A DNA stretch of 64,000 bases from Rhodeus uyekii (GCA_037043235.1 JAWRVZ010000078.1:1068001-1132000); one strand, 5' to 3'. Counted from the stretch's first letter, positions 11,300-24,302 are shown. Numbers and translations: made by a program. Notes: a model not told the origin generated them from the sequence alone.

Positions 11300-14200
11300 T
11301 CAACGGTTCATGGCAATGGTGATGACTCCAAACGGTTCAGTCTGACATGCATTTAACTTCAGACCTCCAAGCAGCTCTGTAGAACAAACAGATCATATGT
11401 CACATACATAGTGGCAGTGAAAAGCAAATGGCAACAGTGTCTTCATGTCTTACCCAGTACTTTGTAGAACAGATGAGCTGTAGTGCTGCGCTCAGCCTCT
11501 GGAGGCAGCAGTGAGTGAAAGGAGACCTTCCCAGAGTGCTTGATGAAGCCAACGATCAGTCTGTTTGACAGAAAGAACGACTTAAAAACACACAACATAT
11601 GCACGCAAAGCCATGTTCAGCTATTAAGTGCCTCATTGAACCTGAGCAGGTCAGCGGTGGTGATGTCACTCATCTCAGGCTCCATCTCTCCCTGCGGCAG
11701 TTCAACAAGCTCCTCTAATATCACCTCCATAGAAACAGGAGCCTCTTCAATAGGAGACCTACAAACAGAATATTTATTTCACAGATTTCATAGTGACACA
11801 CAGTTGGTTTTACAACGTGAGGATGTGCCAGTAAGACCGCATGATGTATCACTGCAGTCGTGAACATGACACGTGTTCTGACATTTAGTGTTTATTAACC
11901 GTCTCTATTTTTATGCATTTTGTTTTTCCTTTTGCAGTTTCTCACCATCTGTTGGTGGGAGTGATGAGGTCATTCTGAGACTTGTCTCCTTTAGACACGT
12001 CCAGCGGCACGTCTGAACCAACTGGACACACACACACACACACACACAGACAACAATTTTTATACTGTACAAACTGTATATTTTCTCCCCAAACCCTAAC
12101 CCTTCTCCTAAACATTCTGCAGTTTTATATTTTCAAAAACACATTTAGTATGATTTATAAGCTCTTTCCCTCATGGGGATAAAAAAAGATAAAAAAAAAT
12201 TCAGATTGTACTTTCCTTGAAGGCATATTTGGTGCCTGGCTGTAGTGTGATTACTTTAGCTTCTATGCTCAAAATGTCAAAGCAAAAAGTACCTGGCCAA
12301 GGTCTTATACATCACAAAAAACAGACTTGACACTGAAATGCCATTGTTTTATGATGATAAAGGGGAGCATTTGGTTGTCACCTGAAAGCTCAGACAGAGG
12401 CAGTGCAGCCTCCCCAGACTCCCTGACCACCTAAACATACAGAAATGTAAGCGAGTTAAAGACAATCCTGAGCAAAATTACACTTTAGCATACTTTTAAA
12501 TACAGCACTTATTATGGAAATAATATACTTTAGTGCAAACTCAAAGTAAAGTTTTCAGACACTTAAATACGTTAATATGGAATAATATGCAGTTAGCTGG
12601 ACTTTTGTGATTTTTTTTTACGCGCACAATTTTACAAATACGTCTTAATACTTTGAAATAAATGTAAAGTGTACTGTCGAATTATGACGTCATTTACTTA
12701 AATATATTTGTAATTACACATTTGTAATGATGTTTCAATTTAGTACACATATGTAATATTGAATAACAATGGAACGCCTACTTTTCAAGATCCAATCAAT
12801 TCCCAGCTGGAAACACACCCTCTATTTTTCTCACTTAATATTCCACAATTCTGAAGTAAAGTCAGTCGCAGCTTCTGGTTTTAAAGGATAGTTCACCCAA
12901 AAAGGTTCTGTCATCATTTACACATCCATATGTCACTCTAAATCTGTGCTCATGATGTGTGGGCCTGATATTTAAATCAAGTCTCATGACCAGATAATTA
13001 ACCTAAGACGACTTCACCTCTCTGCTAGACTCCCGACTCCTCTCCATTCCTCTTTCTTTCTCCATCTCCAACAGCGCACCCTCCTCCTGCACCTGTCGTT
13101 TCCTGGAGGGACGGGGGAGGGTGGAAGAAACGCTGCAGCACTTCCATAGCTTCTGGAGGTCAGGGTGGATGAGCACTGCAATGCAAAGACCGGAGGCATG
13201 CCAATTGTTATAAGAGCAATAACTAGAACTATATTAGTGCTCACACAAATGCACAATTTCATTCTGTTTACTGCAAGTGTGCACTGTGGCTCAAGCTCTT
13301 TAAAGCATGATGGATTCTGATTGGCTGATAATGTTTTTATTGTTCATCAGATGTAAAAGTTCATAAAGAGATTGAAAAACGAATCCATATGGATTGAGTG
13401 GTTTATTCTCAAGATACATTTTCTCAAGAGACCCGATCAATTTATGTGATGAAACGATTGAATAAAGGCTTTTATTCACATAACCATTCATCAATGTAAA
13501 CAGCAGTTGCGTTAAGAAAACTCAAGCATGGTTACTTGACGAACCAAAGATGTTAATTCTCATATTAAACAGCCCGTTTAAGCTTCTACAAGAGAATTCT
13601 TCTCGTGCGTCAAGCAGGTTCAGTTGAGCTTCTGTTTATGTGTTTGCTAATCAATGATTAAATGGGAATAAAAGCCTAAATTAAATCTGTTCATTCACCA
13701 TATAAAGTCATCAAGCCTCTTCAGTAAATATGGACTAAATCACTCAATTCATATGGATTAGTTTCTTGAAGCATCAAAGAGGGACAGAAATATCACAGAT
13801 TTCATCAAAAAGATCTTAATTTGTGCTCTGAAGATGAATGAAGGTCTTACGGGTGAGAAATTAATTACAGAATTTTCATTTTGGGGTGAACTATGCCTTT
13901 AAGGGTGACTCCTGCTAAAACTGCTGAGCCTTTTGATGGTTCAGTGGTTTCATTATAAAGATCTATTAAACAGTTCAGTGTGAGTTAAAGGAGCTGATGC
14001 AGCAGTTTCCTGGTTTACTTGATAAATATCTGTGCTGTGTAAGTGTTGGAATAAAAAAATGTGTTTTATGCACAATGATATTAAAACCAAGTTTATATAT
14101 GAGCAACTGTGTGTTACAACATACTGTTACACGGTGTGCTGAGCAGAACTGCTCCTGATAGCTTCCGAGAGGCAGGAATACTTAGGAGAACATCGGACTG

Positions 14201-17200
14201 AGGAAAAAAAGAGAAAGAAAGATGAACACAGGTGGACAGAAAGAGAATCACATAAGCAACCCATTAAACAAAAAAAACAAAAAATAGATTCAACATTTGA
14301 ATGTTACATTTTTTTTCTTCAAAATACTCAAAATTTTACATTCGCTCCTGTTTAAAATGTTTTTAACAGTAAGATTTATTATTAAAAAAGAGGATTTAAA
14401 ACGGTAGTTTTATTCGGCAAGGATGCATTACAAATATTAAGCAGCACAGCTGTTTTCAACATTGATCATGATCAAATCATGATTCTTAAGGATCATGTCA
14501 CAATTAAGACAACGAGTAATGATGCTGTAAATGCAGCTGTCATCACAGGAATGTTACATTTAGAAATATATTAAAATAGATCCGTTCTAATAGAATTTCA
14601 CAATATTACAGAACCAATATACTGTATTTCTAATACACTAAGTTTTTGAGTCAGTAGGATTTAAAAAAAAAAACTATTACAGGCATTAAATTGATCAAAA
14701 GTAAATTTCCACAAAATGTATTAAGCAGCACAACTGGAGTAAAAGCTGCTGAAAATTTTGCTTGCTATTACAGAAATAAATGACATTTTAAAATATATAT
14801 AAAAATTAATATTTCACAAAATTGCCATTTTCACTTTATTCTTGCATTTTTTGTCGAGACCTCTCAAAAAAAAAAAAAAAATTCTTACAGACCCCAGACC
14901 TTTAAACTAAATATATGTTGTAAACTTGCTAAAAGAAATATATATTATAAATTCAAAATATATTTAATTTAAACTTCCAAATGCTTTAATACCGTATTTT
15001 TCGCCTCATAAGACGCATTTTTTCTTCCCCAAAACTGGGGGGAAAAAGTTGATGCGTCCTATCCGATGCACCATATTTATTGTATTATCTCATTATGGTA
15101 TGGACATTCTTTGCTCAAAAGCATTTGGTTGTAACAATTATAGTATGGGTTTACCAGGGGGAGTCAGATTTTCACAGCAAAAAAATAACTCACCATATTT
15201 ATCTTATCGTCTCATCATATGGTGAGTCTGTGAGCTTTTAAACCAGAGTTAGTGAGGGGAGTGAGATTTTCACTGGTGTATTTTTCTGCTCCAGAAAAAT
15301 CTTGATGTTAGTGAGGGGAGTGAGATTTGTCCGGGGAGTGAGATTTGGGTACAACACCCCACTTCCCGGTTTACACACAAATTATTGGAGTTCGAATAAA
15401 AACATTACAGCCTTATTTTTGTTACTTTCACTGTTTACTGACTTTACTTACTGTTAATGAGAGTAAAGATAGTTCTTAATATGTTACATGGTTAGCATAA
15501 AATTGTTTTATGTTTTTTGTACTGTTAACTTTATACAGTTGATATAAAATATTTTACTACAGTATTTGGTTCAGAATCTTTTTTTTCTTCTAGATTTTCC
15601 TCCTTTAAAAATTGGGTACATCTTATGTTCCGGAGCGTCTTATGTGGCGAAAAATACGGTATATTACAAAGGGGCAAGAAGGTAGTATAGTTTGGATTAA
15701 AGTTATAATAGTATTTCACAATATTACTGAGTTCAGTGTATTTTTGATCAAATTAATGCAGCATTGGTGAGCATAAGAAACATTTTAAACAAATCTGACC
15801 AACTTCAAACTTTTGAATGGCAGTGTATATTTAAATAATTTAAAATTACAATTTAAAAAATATATAAAGACATTCATTTTTTAAACTGCATTTATGAAAT
15901 AATTTCTTAAAATTATTTAGCAATTTATTGAATCCTAAATATTCATATTTTATATTTACAGCTATTATTGAACCGATTCTATATTTATTTAAAGTTCATT
16001 CGTCAAACCACAGCAATTAAAACAGATTGCTCCTTTAAATTGTTTTGAGATAATAAAAAAAAAATTTATATTACCAAAAGTTGCCAAAAAATGTTCTATT
16101 GGCAGTTAGAGCATGTTTTAGTATGGCTTTTATAAGGAAGACAGAGAGCCACTTTAACTCCTTAAAGATTTCCACCCGTAAGCTGATACTAAAAAATTGA
16201 AACGCATCAAGAATCGTTTTTGTAATTACACCACGGCTCCCTCACACTGCATCAAATTAAATCATGAGGTGCCTAAAGATTTGCAGCTCTACTGATTAGA
16301 TTAGTTATCTATCACAGAGCTCCTACCAGAGATTGGGTTTCAATCAGAGGGTTGTTGATTTGTTGTCGCATTGCATCCTGGGAAATCTGTGTGGTTTGGT
16401 CGGCGAAGATCAGTTGTCGTTTGCGACCTCGCCTCTTTGGAGGCACAGATTGCTCCACTACGAGTCTCTGAGAAAGAGGGAAAAAACCATTGGAAAAATT
16501 AAAGAGTGAGCGGTTTTTGAACACACTGTTGGAAGCCAATATGCCAATGGCTGCCTTTACTACAAAGACATTCACGCTTCAGAACACACACGGATTATGT
16601 AACACTAGTAGAGCATAATTGGCAAGGTAATGTGGACATTGCTACACACACAAACCTCACTGGAGCGCTCCATCTCGACGTCTCTCTCACTGGCCTCCCT
16701 GGTTAGTGGCACGGAGATTGGAGGAGGGGTCATCTCCATAGCAACCCTATCTAAGGTGACCTCCGTAAGACGCCCATTCCCTTCATCCATGATGCACTCA
16801 CTGTTCTTCAGTCTGAAAACATGGATTGAGTTATGGCTCAAAACAATGAGAACCCATTCAACACTAGTGACCAGTTCAGGCAAACATTACAGGCTCAAGT
16901 GGGATTCTTCATTTTTTGATCTAGGTCAAGAACATTTGGCCCAACAGCTGTTATTATCTGTCTAAACTGATGTATTGTTGGGTCTGAAGCAAACCAAGAG
17001 TCTGTCTGACTGCTCCTTTTTGTCCCACATGCCACATGTATGAACTATACAGAAAACTCAAAAGCTTTGTTCAAAATCAAATAGGCAACAAAAACTAATT
17101 TTTGGTGAAAGAAAAACATGAAACACATGTAAGTATATTTTTTATGAATTGTATTCCCCTCAAAATTCATTTATGGTTTAAAATCAGATTTTGGGAAATG

Positions 17201-18627
17201 TTATTTAGCCCGAAAATGTTGGATTAAAAGTAGTTTAGGGTGCAATGTGTCATTCAAATAGAATGAACTATGTGCCTTCCACGATATAGTGAATAAGTGA
17301 ATGGTTTCAGATACAACTTATCTGTAAACTACAGTAATGCCTCCAAACATTTGTTGTGCCTTTCAAGTTCATAACTGCATCGAGATGATAGATATGATAG
17401 ACATAAAGAGAGGTGTAATATCCACAATGACACTCAGTTGTTGTAGAATCTCTTGGCATTGTGCTGAATTTAAGTTATTACCATTACGTAGAAATAGCAG
17501 ATATTGACATCTGAATTTCATTGCAAACAGTGGATCCTACAGTTTGGACTTGACAAACAAATCAGAAATGGATGCAGAGTGACTAACCAAATTTCAGTCT
17601 AGAGAAGTATTTCCTTCTTAACCTTTCCATCTGTACGTCTCTCGTCTCATCTTTATGTTACTCACTGTTCTATAGAGACCATAGCAGGATCCAATAATCC
17701 TGATTTCTCCCTGTCTGTCGCCCTCTCTCTCTCCTTATCTTCCTCATCTGAAGGAGCATATAGAAAAACATCTGACTTTTAGACACATATTTTTATTAAA
17801 AAATCATAAATTACAGTCTACTAAGTGAACAGGTTACGAATGGGCCCAGACAGATCTTTTTGGCATTTCTGTGCTGAGTTTCAGGTGAAATTTGCAGGAC
17901 CAATATATTTCTAATAAACTACAATTACAGAGTTTGAGGTCAGAAGGTTTTTAAAGAAAGAAATATGTTATGACTTTTATTCAGCAAAAATGCATTAAAT
18001 TCATCAGAAGAAATGAAAAACTGTGGGTCGGGCGGGACAAGCAATAAAAAAATAACATTCCAATTAATTGCGGGTTGAGGGTTGATGAGAGATCAATTAT
18101 TAATGTGTTGATTTTAATAAAGACAGCAAACTCTTATTTCACAGTAAAACACAATGAACTTGTATCTCTCCTTTACTTTTGTTATCAAAATAATGTATAT
18201 CTCTTCAGGAAAAAACTATTAAGGAAAACATACAACTCCTGGTGCTCCTTATATAAAACACAAAGGAAAAAATGATATTGCTTAATAACTTAACAGCTTT
18301 AACTAAAAATACACATAAGCTTAGCAGAAATTATTCCGATAAGAGTGATTTCCAACATAATGATGGAAATATTAATGTGTTAAAAGGCACTAATTTGCAG
18401 ACTCTCAGTAAACTATGCAGATGCAGGGAGCACTTGTTTAAGCAGCAATGGAAGCAAAACAATACAATTTGTTAACCAGGGCAAATCAAGTGCTGTGTAT
18501 GTGATATGCAATGGCTGTGAAGCCCTGTATGTATATGACAATAAACAAATAAAGCCTATATCTAGCCTTTGCTTGGGCTGAACGCATTTATTTTCTTATT
18601 TTCTATTTATTTATTGTTTGTTTTTAT

Positions 18628-18674
<47 letters not shown>

Positions 18675-21600
18675 GAAAATTGCCATGACAGAAGCAATAG
18701 GCTACAAATGATATGTAATTTTGCAAAAGAAGGACTTTTACTTTAAACAAATTCTGTGTAATATATTACCATGTCATCACACTTAACACTGAGTGATTGC
18801 ATTGTGACAATCAGGTGCGAGTCGGGAGAGATTATCTAAATCAGAGATTATCTAATTCAGGTGGATGTTTTATTTTTAACAGCGGATTCGGGTGATGATA
18901 GAGCTGATCTGTGCATCTCTAGTGGGCAAAGATTCTGTATGGGCCTGTGAACGGTTAACAATATATATAAATGTCGATCTATCAGTCCATCCATTGATCT
19001 CACCACCAAGATGGAACTGATCTTGCTGTTCCATGAGCATGTCAATCTCGTGAGCCGTGGCTTCAGGTAACTCTGCCCCACCAAACTGGAAAATGATCAG
19101 ATAAACATGAGACTGGGAAACAGCTTATGAAGTGTGTGGTACAATAAACAGAGATAAAAAGGAATGAATAATATCATCTGGTGTTATTCGTGACTAAGCT
19201 TCATGTGGGTAGATGATCTGTTTCATCTAAAACTTCACAAAGAGCTGTATAAATTTTGTGGGGGCAAATGGTACAGAAGTGCCGTCATGCGTTTGGTGTG
19301 AGCAAAGGCTGTGGACGCAAACTCAAATATAGATTTCTGTGTGTTTTCTATTGGCTGTATGGAGGAGGGAGATGTAGAGTGAAAATCACCTCCGCTGCGA
19401 GAACAGGCACCAGCACTGCATCTTTGATGGTGATTGATTCAGGAGAAGCGATGAGGTCTTGAAAGGGAAAGATAAGGAGAAATTAGGTGAAAACCATAAA
19501 GATCAACTCTTTGACCCATATCAGCTTTTACTATATTTAAAAATCTCACCTTTAGGTAATGTAATTTCCTTTCTGGCCACCAGAGTAGGAGAGGCCTCCA
19601 TACATGTGTGCTGTGACAATAAACAATAAATTCATGGCATAGCTGCTTAGAAAAGGTTGAGATGAGACAAATGTGATTTGTTTGTGTTAAATTCACTGTT
19701 AAGAACTCTAAAGTATTAGATCAATACAACTGGCCAGCAGTGAGGTTTTTTTGCGTGTTGCTAATGGATCCAAGTCTATGGTATTCTGTTCTCTAGAAAC
19801 GGCTCTAATGCATAATTCATGCTTCAGATCATCACCTGAGATTGCAAGTAAGGACTAGGCAGCTCACAATCAACCCCCATTACTCCAAAAAACGGTTCCA
19901 GTGCCCATTCTGCTTCTTCTAGCTGGAACAGAGAGTCAGGGACATTCAGCCCCAACCTAGAAGGAAGCACAATCCCAGAACAACAACAGTAGTGATATAA
20001 ACAGCTGTCACGGGTATATAAGGAACAATATGAACGTCTGTGTCAGAATGAATTACATTAGTGACACAACATGACAGTGACGACCCTGAATCTGACCTAT
20101 CAGTGTCCGGCATGTCAATGTTCAAGTGTCTCTTGGAGCGAAGCAAGCGCTCGATGGTCTGCTGGACCTCCTCTGTGGGGAAATCAAACATAAAACACTC
20201 CATTTCAATATTATAAAAAAACATTTTCGGACAATGTAGTGGAATATTATACTTATGGAAAATATACTTATTAAATTAATATTAAGTTTTGTTTGATGTA
20301 AAAATCATATTAACATTATAAGTGCACCTCAGGAAACATACAATATTTAAAAATCCAATTCCTGATCCCTTTAAAGTCATATTCAAATTAAGTTTCTCCT
20401 GCTCATAAATTAAATTCCTCCACAAATTACGAACATCTGCTATTCTCTGAAATCTCTGTCATTTTGATGAATGCTTTCCATCTCAGCTTACTTGAATTGT
20501 CCCCTGAATAACGGTTGCTTATCGGTTCCATGCTAATCTCTAAACGCACTCAATACATGACAATGTGTTTTATAGTTAGACTACAGACAGATCTCACAAC
20601 AGCATTCATCTGTTTCTGAGTGCAAACAGTGTTGGCAGCTGCTTTAAATTTTAATAACCGAAGCAGCCAAATCTCTATTCTGCTGAGAAATAACAGGTTT
20701 GACTGAGACAAGCAGTTGATCAATGCAAGATAATATTGTGTGCTATTCGACCGAATGGGTTTCCCTCATATGGTCACGTGAAGTCAAGGACTTCCATGTG
20801 TGTTGTGCATTGTTTTTTAGTCCTGTATTGCATCTTCTGTGAAAAAAGAAGTGTGCTTAATTGTATTGAATGGGCTATTGGACTATACATCTTAAAAGTA
20901 TAATTTAAAAAAAAGAAAAATAAATAAAAGGCAACTTACGTGTCCTTTCATGAATGCGTTTTTTAACTGGATTACGTGCACTTTTACATTTCAAATGAAT
21001 AGTTTTACTGTAAAGTACATTTTAAATCGTTTTCATAATCTGTTTTTTAAAGAAGTACACTTACTAGATGTGTTGACTAACATACACATTATTATAGTTT
21101 AAACTGAAGTGTGTTATTTAATATCATATTTAAAGGCAACAGATTTTTACATGTACTAAACTGCAAATTAATAATTAACATGCAATTTCATCAGTTGAGA
21201 CTTAAGTATATTCTTTTACAGTATTTTATTTCCGTAGTAAGTACACTTTTAGAAGTATGCTAACGTGTACCTCTATTATAATATTGCTTTGATCAGTTTT
21301 GGTAGGACTGCAGTCTGATGTGTTGTAGAATAAATGTTAAGCAAAACAGTACAATCAATTGTGGGGGGAAAAAGGGCACTTTACTATACTTTTATAAAGT
21401 ACACAAATAATATACTTTAAAGTAACACACCTAAGTGTGAATTAAATGTAATGTTTTTGAGTAAATAAATGCAGATTATATACAGTAATACCTCGGTTTA
21501 TGAGTTTAATTCGTTCCCAGAGCGAGCTCGTTACTCAAAATTCTCGTACACCAAAACAATTTTCCCCATAAGAATGCAATAAAAATCATTCGATTCGTTC

Positions 21601-23420
21601 CACACGACCATAAATGCCCATTTTAAATATTTTTTGGGTTTTACCCTATTAATTACATTTAAAATTATAACCATTAAGATCTCATATAAATACTAATTCA
21701 TAATTGACAATTAAACTAAAAATACTTGATAATTTATTGTGTCGTGATGGAGACGAGAGGAGGGTGTTACTGCTTCTTACAGGGAGAATTTCGTACCTTC
21801 TTTCTTACTCATCTTGGGGGTCATTGTCTAAATGCTGTACGTATATATTTCACTACGTGAACAATAGTAATCACAATTAATGTTAACAACACGAGGTAAA
21901 ACCGCTGTAAATCACTTACAAAAGTGCACTGTGGTGAATGATGCAATCAAACCGAGCGACGCTGAGTTAAGGGGTGATAGGCTTTGTGAGGCTGTCGTTA
22001 GGATATTTCCAGTTAAAATGCGAGTGAAAATGCTGAGCATTAGGACTTTTCCACAAAAAAGTGTGTGTGGGCGAGGGAAAAGGTGTCACTCCGATAAAAT
22101 GCTCGTACAACGATTTGACTTTCCATGCTCGTACACCGATTTGCTCGTATATAAAGTCACTCGTAAGGTATTACTGTAACTGTTTCACATACTAAGTTCA
22201 TATTAAATGCACTTAGTTGAACGTTTGAGTGATTATTTTTAAACCACTTTAGCAGGACTTAAATACATCTTAATATGTACTTTCATAATTGTGTGAACTT
22301 GAATGAAAACAAACTCAAACATTGCAAATTATTTTATATGTGCTTTAGTATATTAGTCAATATATCATCAAGTGTACTTGCGTAAAAAAACACCATAAAA
22401 TCATAATAATTTTAAATGTGTTTAAATAAAACTTATTTAGACATTATTACAAAGTGAGTTTAAAAAGTGAACTTAAGTATGTAAAGAAATATTGCCATTA
22501 AAGTGTTCTCTCATTAAGCACACATAAGTGGCCTTTAATTTTAATTGTATTCTATTACTGCAAGTGCATGTTTTAAAAGACGTGTTTTAATTTTTAAGAT
22601 TTGAAGCACACAAAAAGTGTACTTTCAACACAATGAAGCACAGTTCACAGGAGTAGTGGAGGACGAGGACTGTCTCACCCAGCAGAAAAGCACACTGGCG
22701 ATGGAAGACGATGACTACACCGTACTGGAGCTGAGAGGACAGGTAAAGAGAGAAACGGGGCCGGGGGAGGCTGGGATGGACCGGAGGGACCTGGACCATC
22801 ACGTAATCCACGATGTCCTCACTACAACATATACACAAACACAACTTACAGATTAACATTTCAAAACTATCACTAGTTAACCTGAAAGAAAGGGCATCTC
22901 CCACACTGATATGATGATATTTTGAAGGAGAAGCAAAGCTTTCTCTAACCAAGTGCGCATGACGTTGACCTTGAGGAAGTCTCTTCTGGAAATCCTGATG
23001 CCTTTAGTGGCTGCCAGCCTGAAAACAAAACAAACTCATTTCAACAAACAAAACTTCACTCGGTGTTTTGATTTCAACACACAAAACTTCACTCAGTGTT
23101 TTGGCATATCCCGCTGTTCTTAAACGTCCTGTTGCCTCGCGTTATATTGTGTATCTATCTAAATGTAGGTTCAACTGTACATATTTTATTTTATTTTAAC
23201 TTTACTTAGAATAAAACTGGACTGCATATTTTGTGAAGCTAGTGAGTTTAAAAAAAAAACTTCTAAAAAAGTTTTCTAAACCGCGGTAATTTTTCAAACA
23301 AACGGCCAATACAATAATATTGCAATAATTATCTATTAATTTGGTATAATCAAGTGTTTCATACCAGATAGTAGAGAAGCATCCCGTGTGACGCTGAAGC
23401 ACGCTTGGATAATAAAACAT
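11300..23420 (-). CDS. rec8: Meiotic cohesin subunit REC8
   Basis: REC8 is the meiosis-specific alpha-kleisin that closes the SMC1-SMC3 cohesin ring and is cut by separase. Eighteen coding exons (minus strand): 23365-23420, 22950-23018, 22679-22821, 20097-20172, 19836-19956, 19550-19610, 19390-19457, 19004-19085, 17666-17747, 16656-16812, 16327-16467, 14131-14197, 13018-13175, 12382-12430, 11946-12021, 11642-11758, 11454-11560, 11300-11376. All have AG/GT borders and sum to 1707 nt (568 aa plus stop; human is 547). The N-terminal Rad21/Rec8 domain starts MFYYPSVLQRHTGCFSTIW and continues to about residue 110, including PSLPRPRFSLYLSSQLQ. A basic KRRGRKR at 316-322 precedes QLIFADQTTQIS. The C-terminal winged helix includes LLRLIVGFIKHSGKVSF and HLFYKVLELLGGLKLNACQ. 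Sites fitting the separase consensus occur at 229-234, 297-302, 421-426 and 425-430. Which fish paralogue this is cannot be told. Confidence 0.92.
12470..12720. repeat. AGTACACTTT-type degenerate array
   Basis: Within a rec8 intron, short blocks such as 'acactttagcatactttt', 'atatactttagtgc' and 'aaagtgtactg' recur. Similar blocks are far more abundant at 20870-21480 and 22180-22600. It is probably a shared low-complexity transposon-derived family. Confidence 0.4.
13290..13905 (-). repeat. dispersed repeat ending 'gtgaactatgccttt'
   Basis: Right end 'ttttggggtgaactatgcc' and interior 'aaataaaagcctaaatt'-like sequence match the repeat at 166-485. A further end-like sequence 'aaaggatagttcacccaaaa' lies at 12882-12901, but a rec8 exon (13018-13175) lies between, so these are separate fragments rather than one element. 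Confidence 0.45.
14380..14900 (-). repeat. dispersed repeat, antisense copies
   Basis: Blocks 'tattcggcaaggatgcatta' and 'ttaaattgatcaaaagtaaa' recur, and correspond in reverse to the repeat at 2084-2510. Two overlapping partial copies seem to lie here, with another fragment at 15740-15826. Confidence 0.45.
14992..15659. mobile_element. TA-flanked MITE with 25-bp inverted repeats
   Basis: TA at 14990-14991 and 15660-15661. Terminal repeats CCGTATTTTTCGCCTCATAA and, from the right, CCGTATTTTTCGCCACATAA agree over 25 bp with one mismatch. This is mariner/Tc1-superfamily style, in a rec8 intron, with no transposase. A fragment of the hairpin element seen at 58586-59172 lies inside it at 15137-15356. 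Confidence 0.8.
15137..15356. mobile_element. Fragment of the long-hairpin element
   Basis: Shares 'atgggtttaccaggg', 'catcatatggtgagtctgtg', 'accagagttagtgagggg' and 'gagatttgtccggggag' with 58790-59172, ending in 'tacaaca' as that element does. Only the right half is present. It is nested inside the MITE at 14992-15659. Confidence 0.7.
18627..18670. repeat. (TG)n microsatellite
   Basis: Roughly 20 TG units with one or two interruptions, in a rec8 intron. Confidence 0.9.
20870..21480. repeat. Degenerate AAGTACACTT-like array, left block
   Basis: rec8 intron 3 is dense in short near-palindromic blocks: 'aaagtacattttaaatcg', 'aagaagtacacttac', 'agtacacttttagaagtatg', 'taaagtacacaaataatata'. 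No coding potential. The Tigger-like MITE at 21483-22176 splits this block from the similar one at 22180-22600. Confidence 0.5.
21483..22176. mobile_element. Tigger/pogo-like MITE in rec8 intron 3
   Basis: TA at 21481-21482 and 22177-22178. Termini are CAGTAATACCTCGG on the left and CAGTAATACCTTACGAG read from the right. 'ctcgta' motifs recur near both ends. It is 694 bp with no transposase. Confidence 0.75.
22180..22600. repeat. Degenerate AAGTACACTT-like array, right block
   Basis: Blocks such as 'taaatgcacttagttgaac', 'tcaagtgtacttgcg' and 'gtgaacttaagtatg' continue the pattern seen left of the MITE. Confidence 0.45.
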
Positions 23421-23640
23421 TTTACCTCAGTTCAGTTCACAAATCTCAGCACAATCGATATCTAATTTAAAATCTTCTCTGATATCCTTTGTTCACACTG
23501 TACTTCGGCCAAAACACACGGAGATAATGTGAATTTCCTCAGATAGGCGGTAAATCAATAAAGCAGTGCAGTTTTCCTTCAGTGAGTTCTGTGAGAAATG
23601 ATTGACAGGAGGAAGCGTCTCAAAACTCTAATGCGAGGAC

Positions 23641-23689
23641 TATATAGATACCAACTCGCGAGGATCCGGGCTCAACATCTCGCGAGGAT
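23641..23689 (-). promoter_or_regulatory. rec8: rec8 promoter: TATA-like and paired CTCGCGAGG
   Basis: CTCGCGAGGAT occurs twice, at 23655-23665 and 23679-23689, 24 bp apart, about 240-270 bp upstream of the rec8 start codon. A TATATAG (palindromic core CTATATAG) lies at 23641-23647 and could serve as a minus-strand TATA box. CTCGCGAG is close to the TCTCGCGAGA element known from vertebrate TATA-less promoters. Function is an inference. Confidence 0.45.
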
Positions 23690-24076
23690 TGAGGCTCGAT
23701 ATACTCCCTAGGTAGGGAGTGCACTAGGGTTTGACACAAACCCGATGACCTCCTCGACCGTTAATGATTTTAATGATTTTTAATATTTATGCTGCACATA
23801 ATGACACCAAATGAGTGATAAAAACACATTTTAAATTTGATAAACGTATAGTTGAACAAAGGTGAACACGATCACGCATTACTAATGTGACGATTTATTC
23901 ACTGTGAGATTGATACATGATGCTGCCCTACAGACGATGGCACGTTTATCACTTTGCGATTGGGGTATCTTGGATTTAGAGGGAAAGTAAGTTCATCCAG
24001 TCGATTTCTGTCAGTCTGAAGCAAACAGACATTTTTAATTTAGTAACATTCACATTTTCCGTTAGTCAGGCTGTTT

Positions 24077-24168
24077 GCCCCGCCCATTTAGCGCAAACAC
24101 TCGAGACCATCCAATCAAAACAGCAGAAACCCCAGGCAGAACTCGAAGGGGGCGGGGCCGATGACGTC
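24077..24168 (+). promoter_or_regulatory. pdcd6: pdcd6 core promoter: GC boxes, CCAAT, CRE
   Basis: Within 230 bp upstream of the pdcd6 ATG lie GCCCCGCCC (24077-24085), CCAAT (24111-24115), GGGGGCGGGGC (24148-24158) and TGACGTC (24162-24168). The surrounding 24050-24420 is CpG-rich. This is the usual makeup of a broadly expressed vertebrate promoter. Transcription-start position was not determined. Confidence 0.6.
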
Positions 24169-24302
24169 CTGTGGTTCTGATGGGAAGTGGGGAGTTTAAG
24201 GCCACGCCTCTGCGTGAAGAATTCTTCAGAGTCAGATTGAAGCAAGTTGAGTCCAGCTGCTCATAGAGCGCATCTGATCGTGTCGCGGGGCAAGCCGAGG
24301 AC

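Noticed and set aside
12882..13905. One ~1-kb transposon with ends 'gatagttcaccc' and 'gggtgaactatg'
   Set aside because: A rec8 coding exon (13018-13175) lies between the ends, so they are two independent fragments of one family.
22617..22856. 79-residue plus-strand frame
   Set aside because: Shadow of rec8 exon 3, which is on the minus strand and matches the kleisin N-terminal domain.
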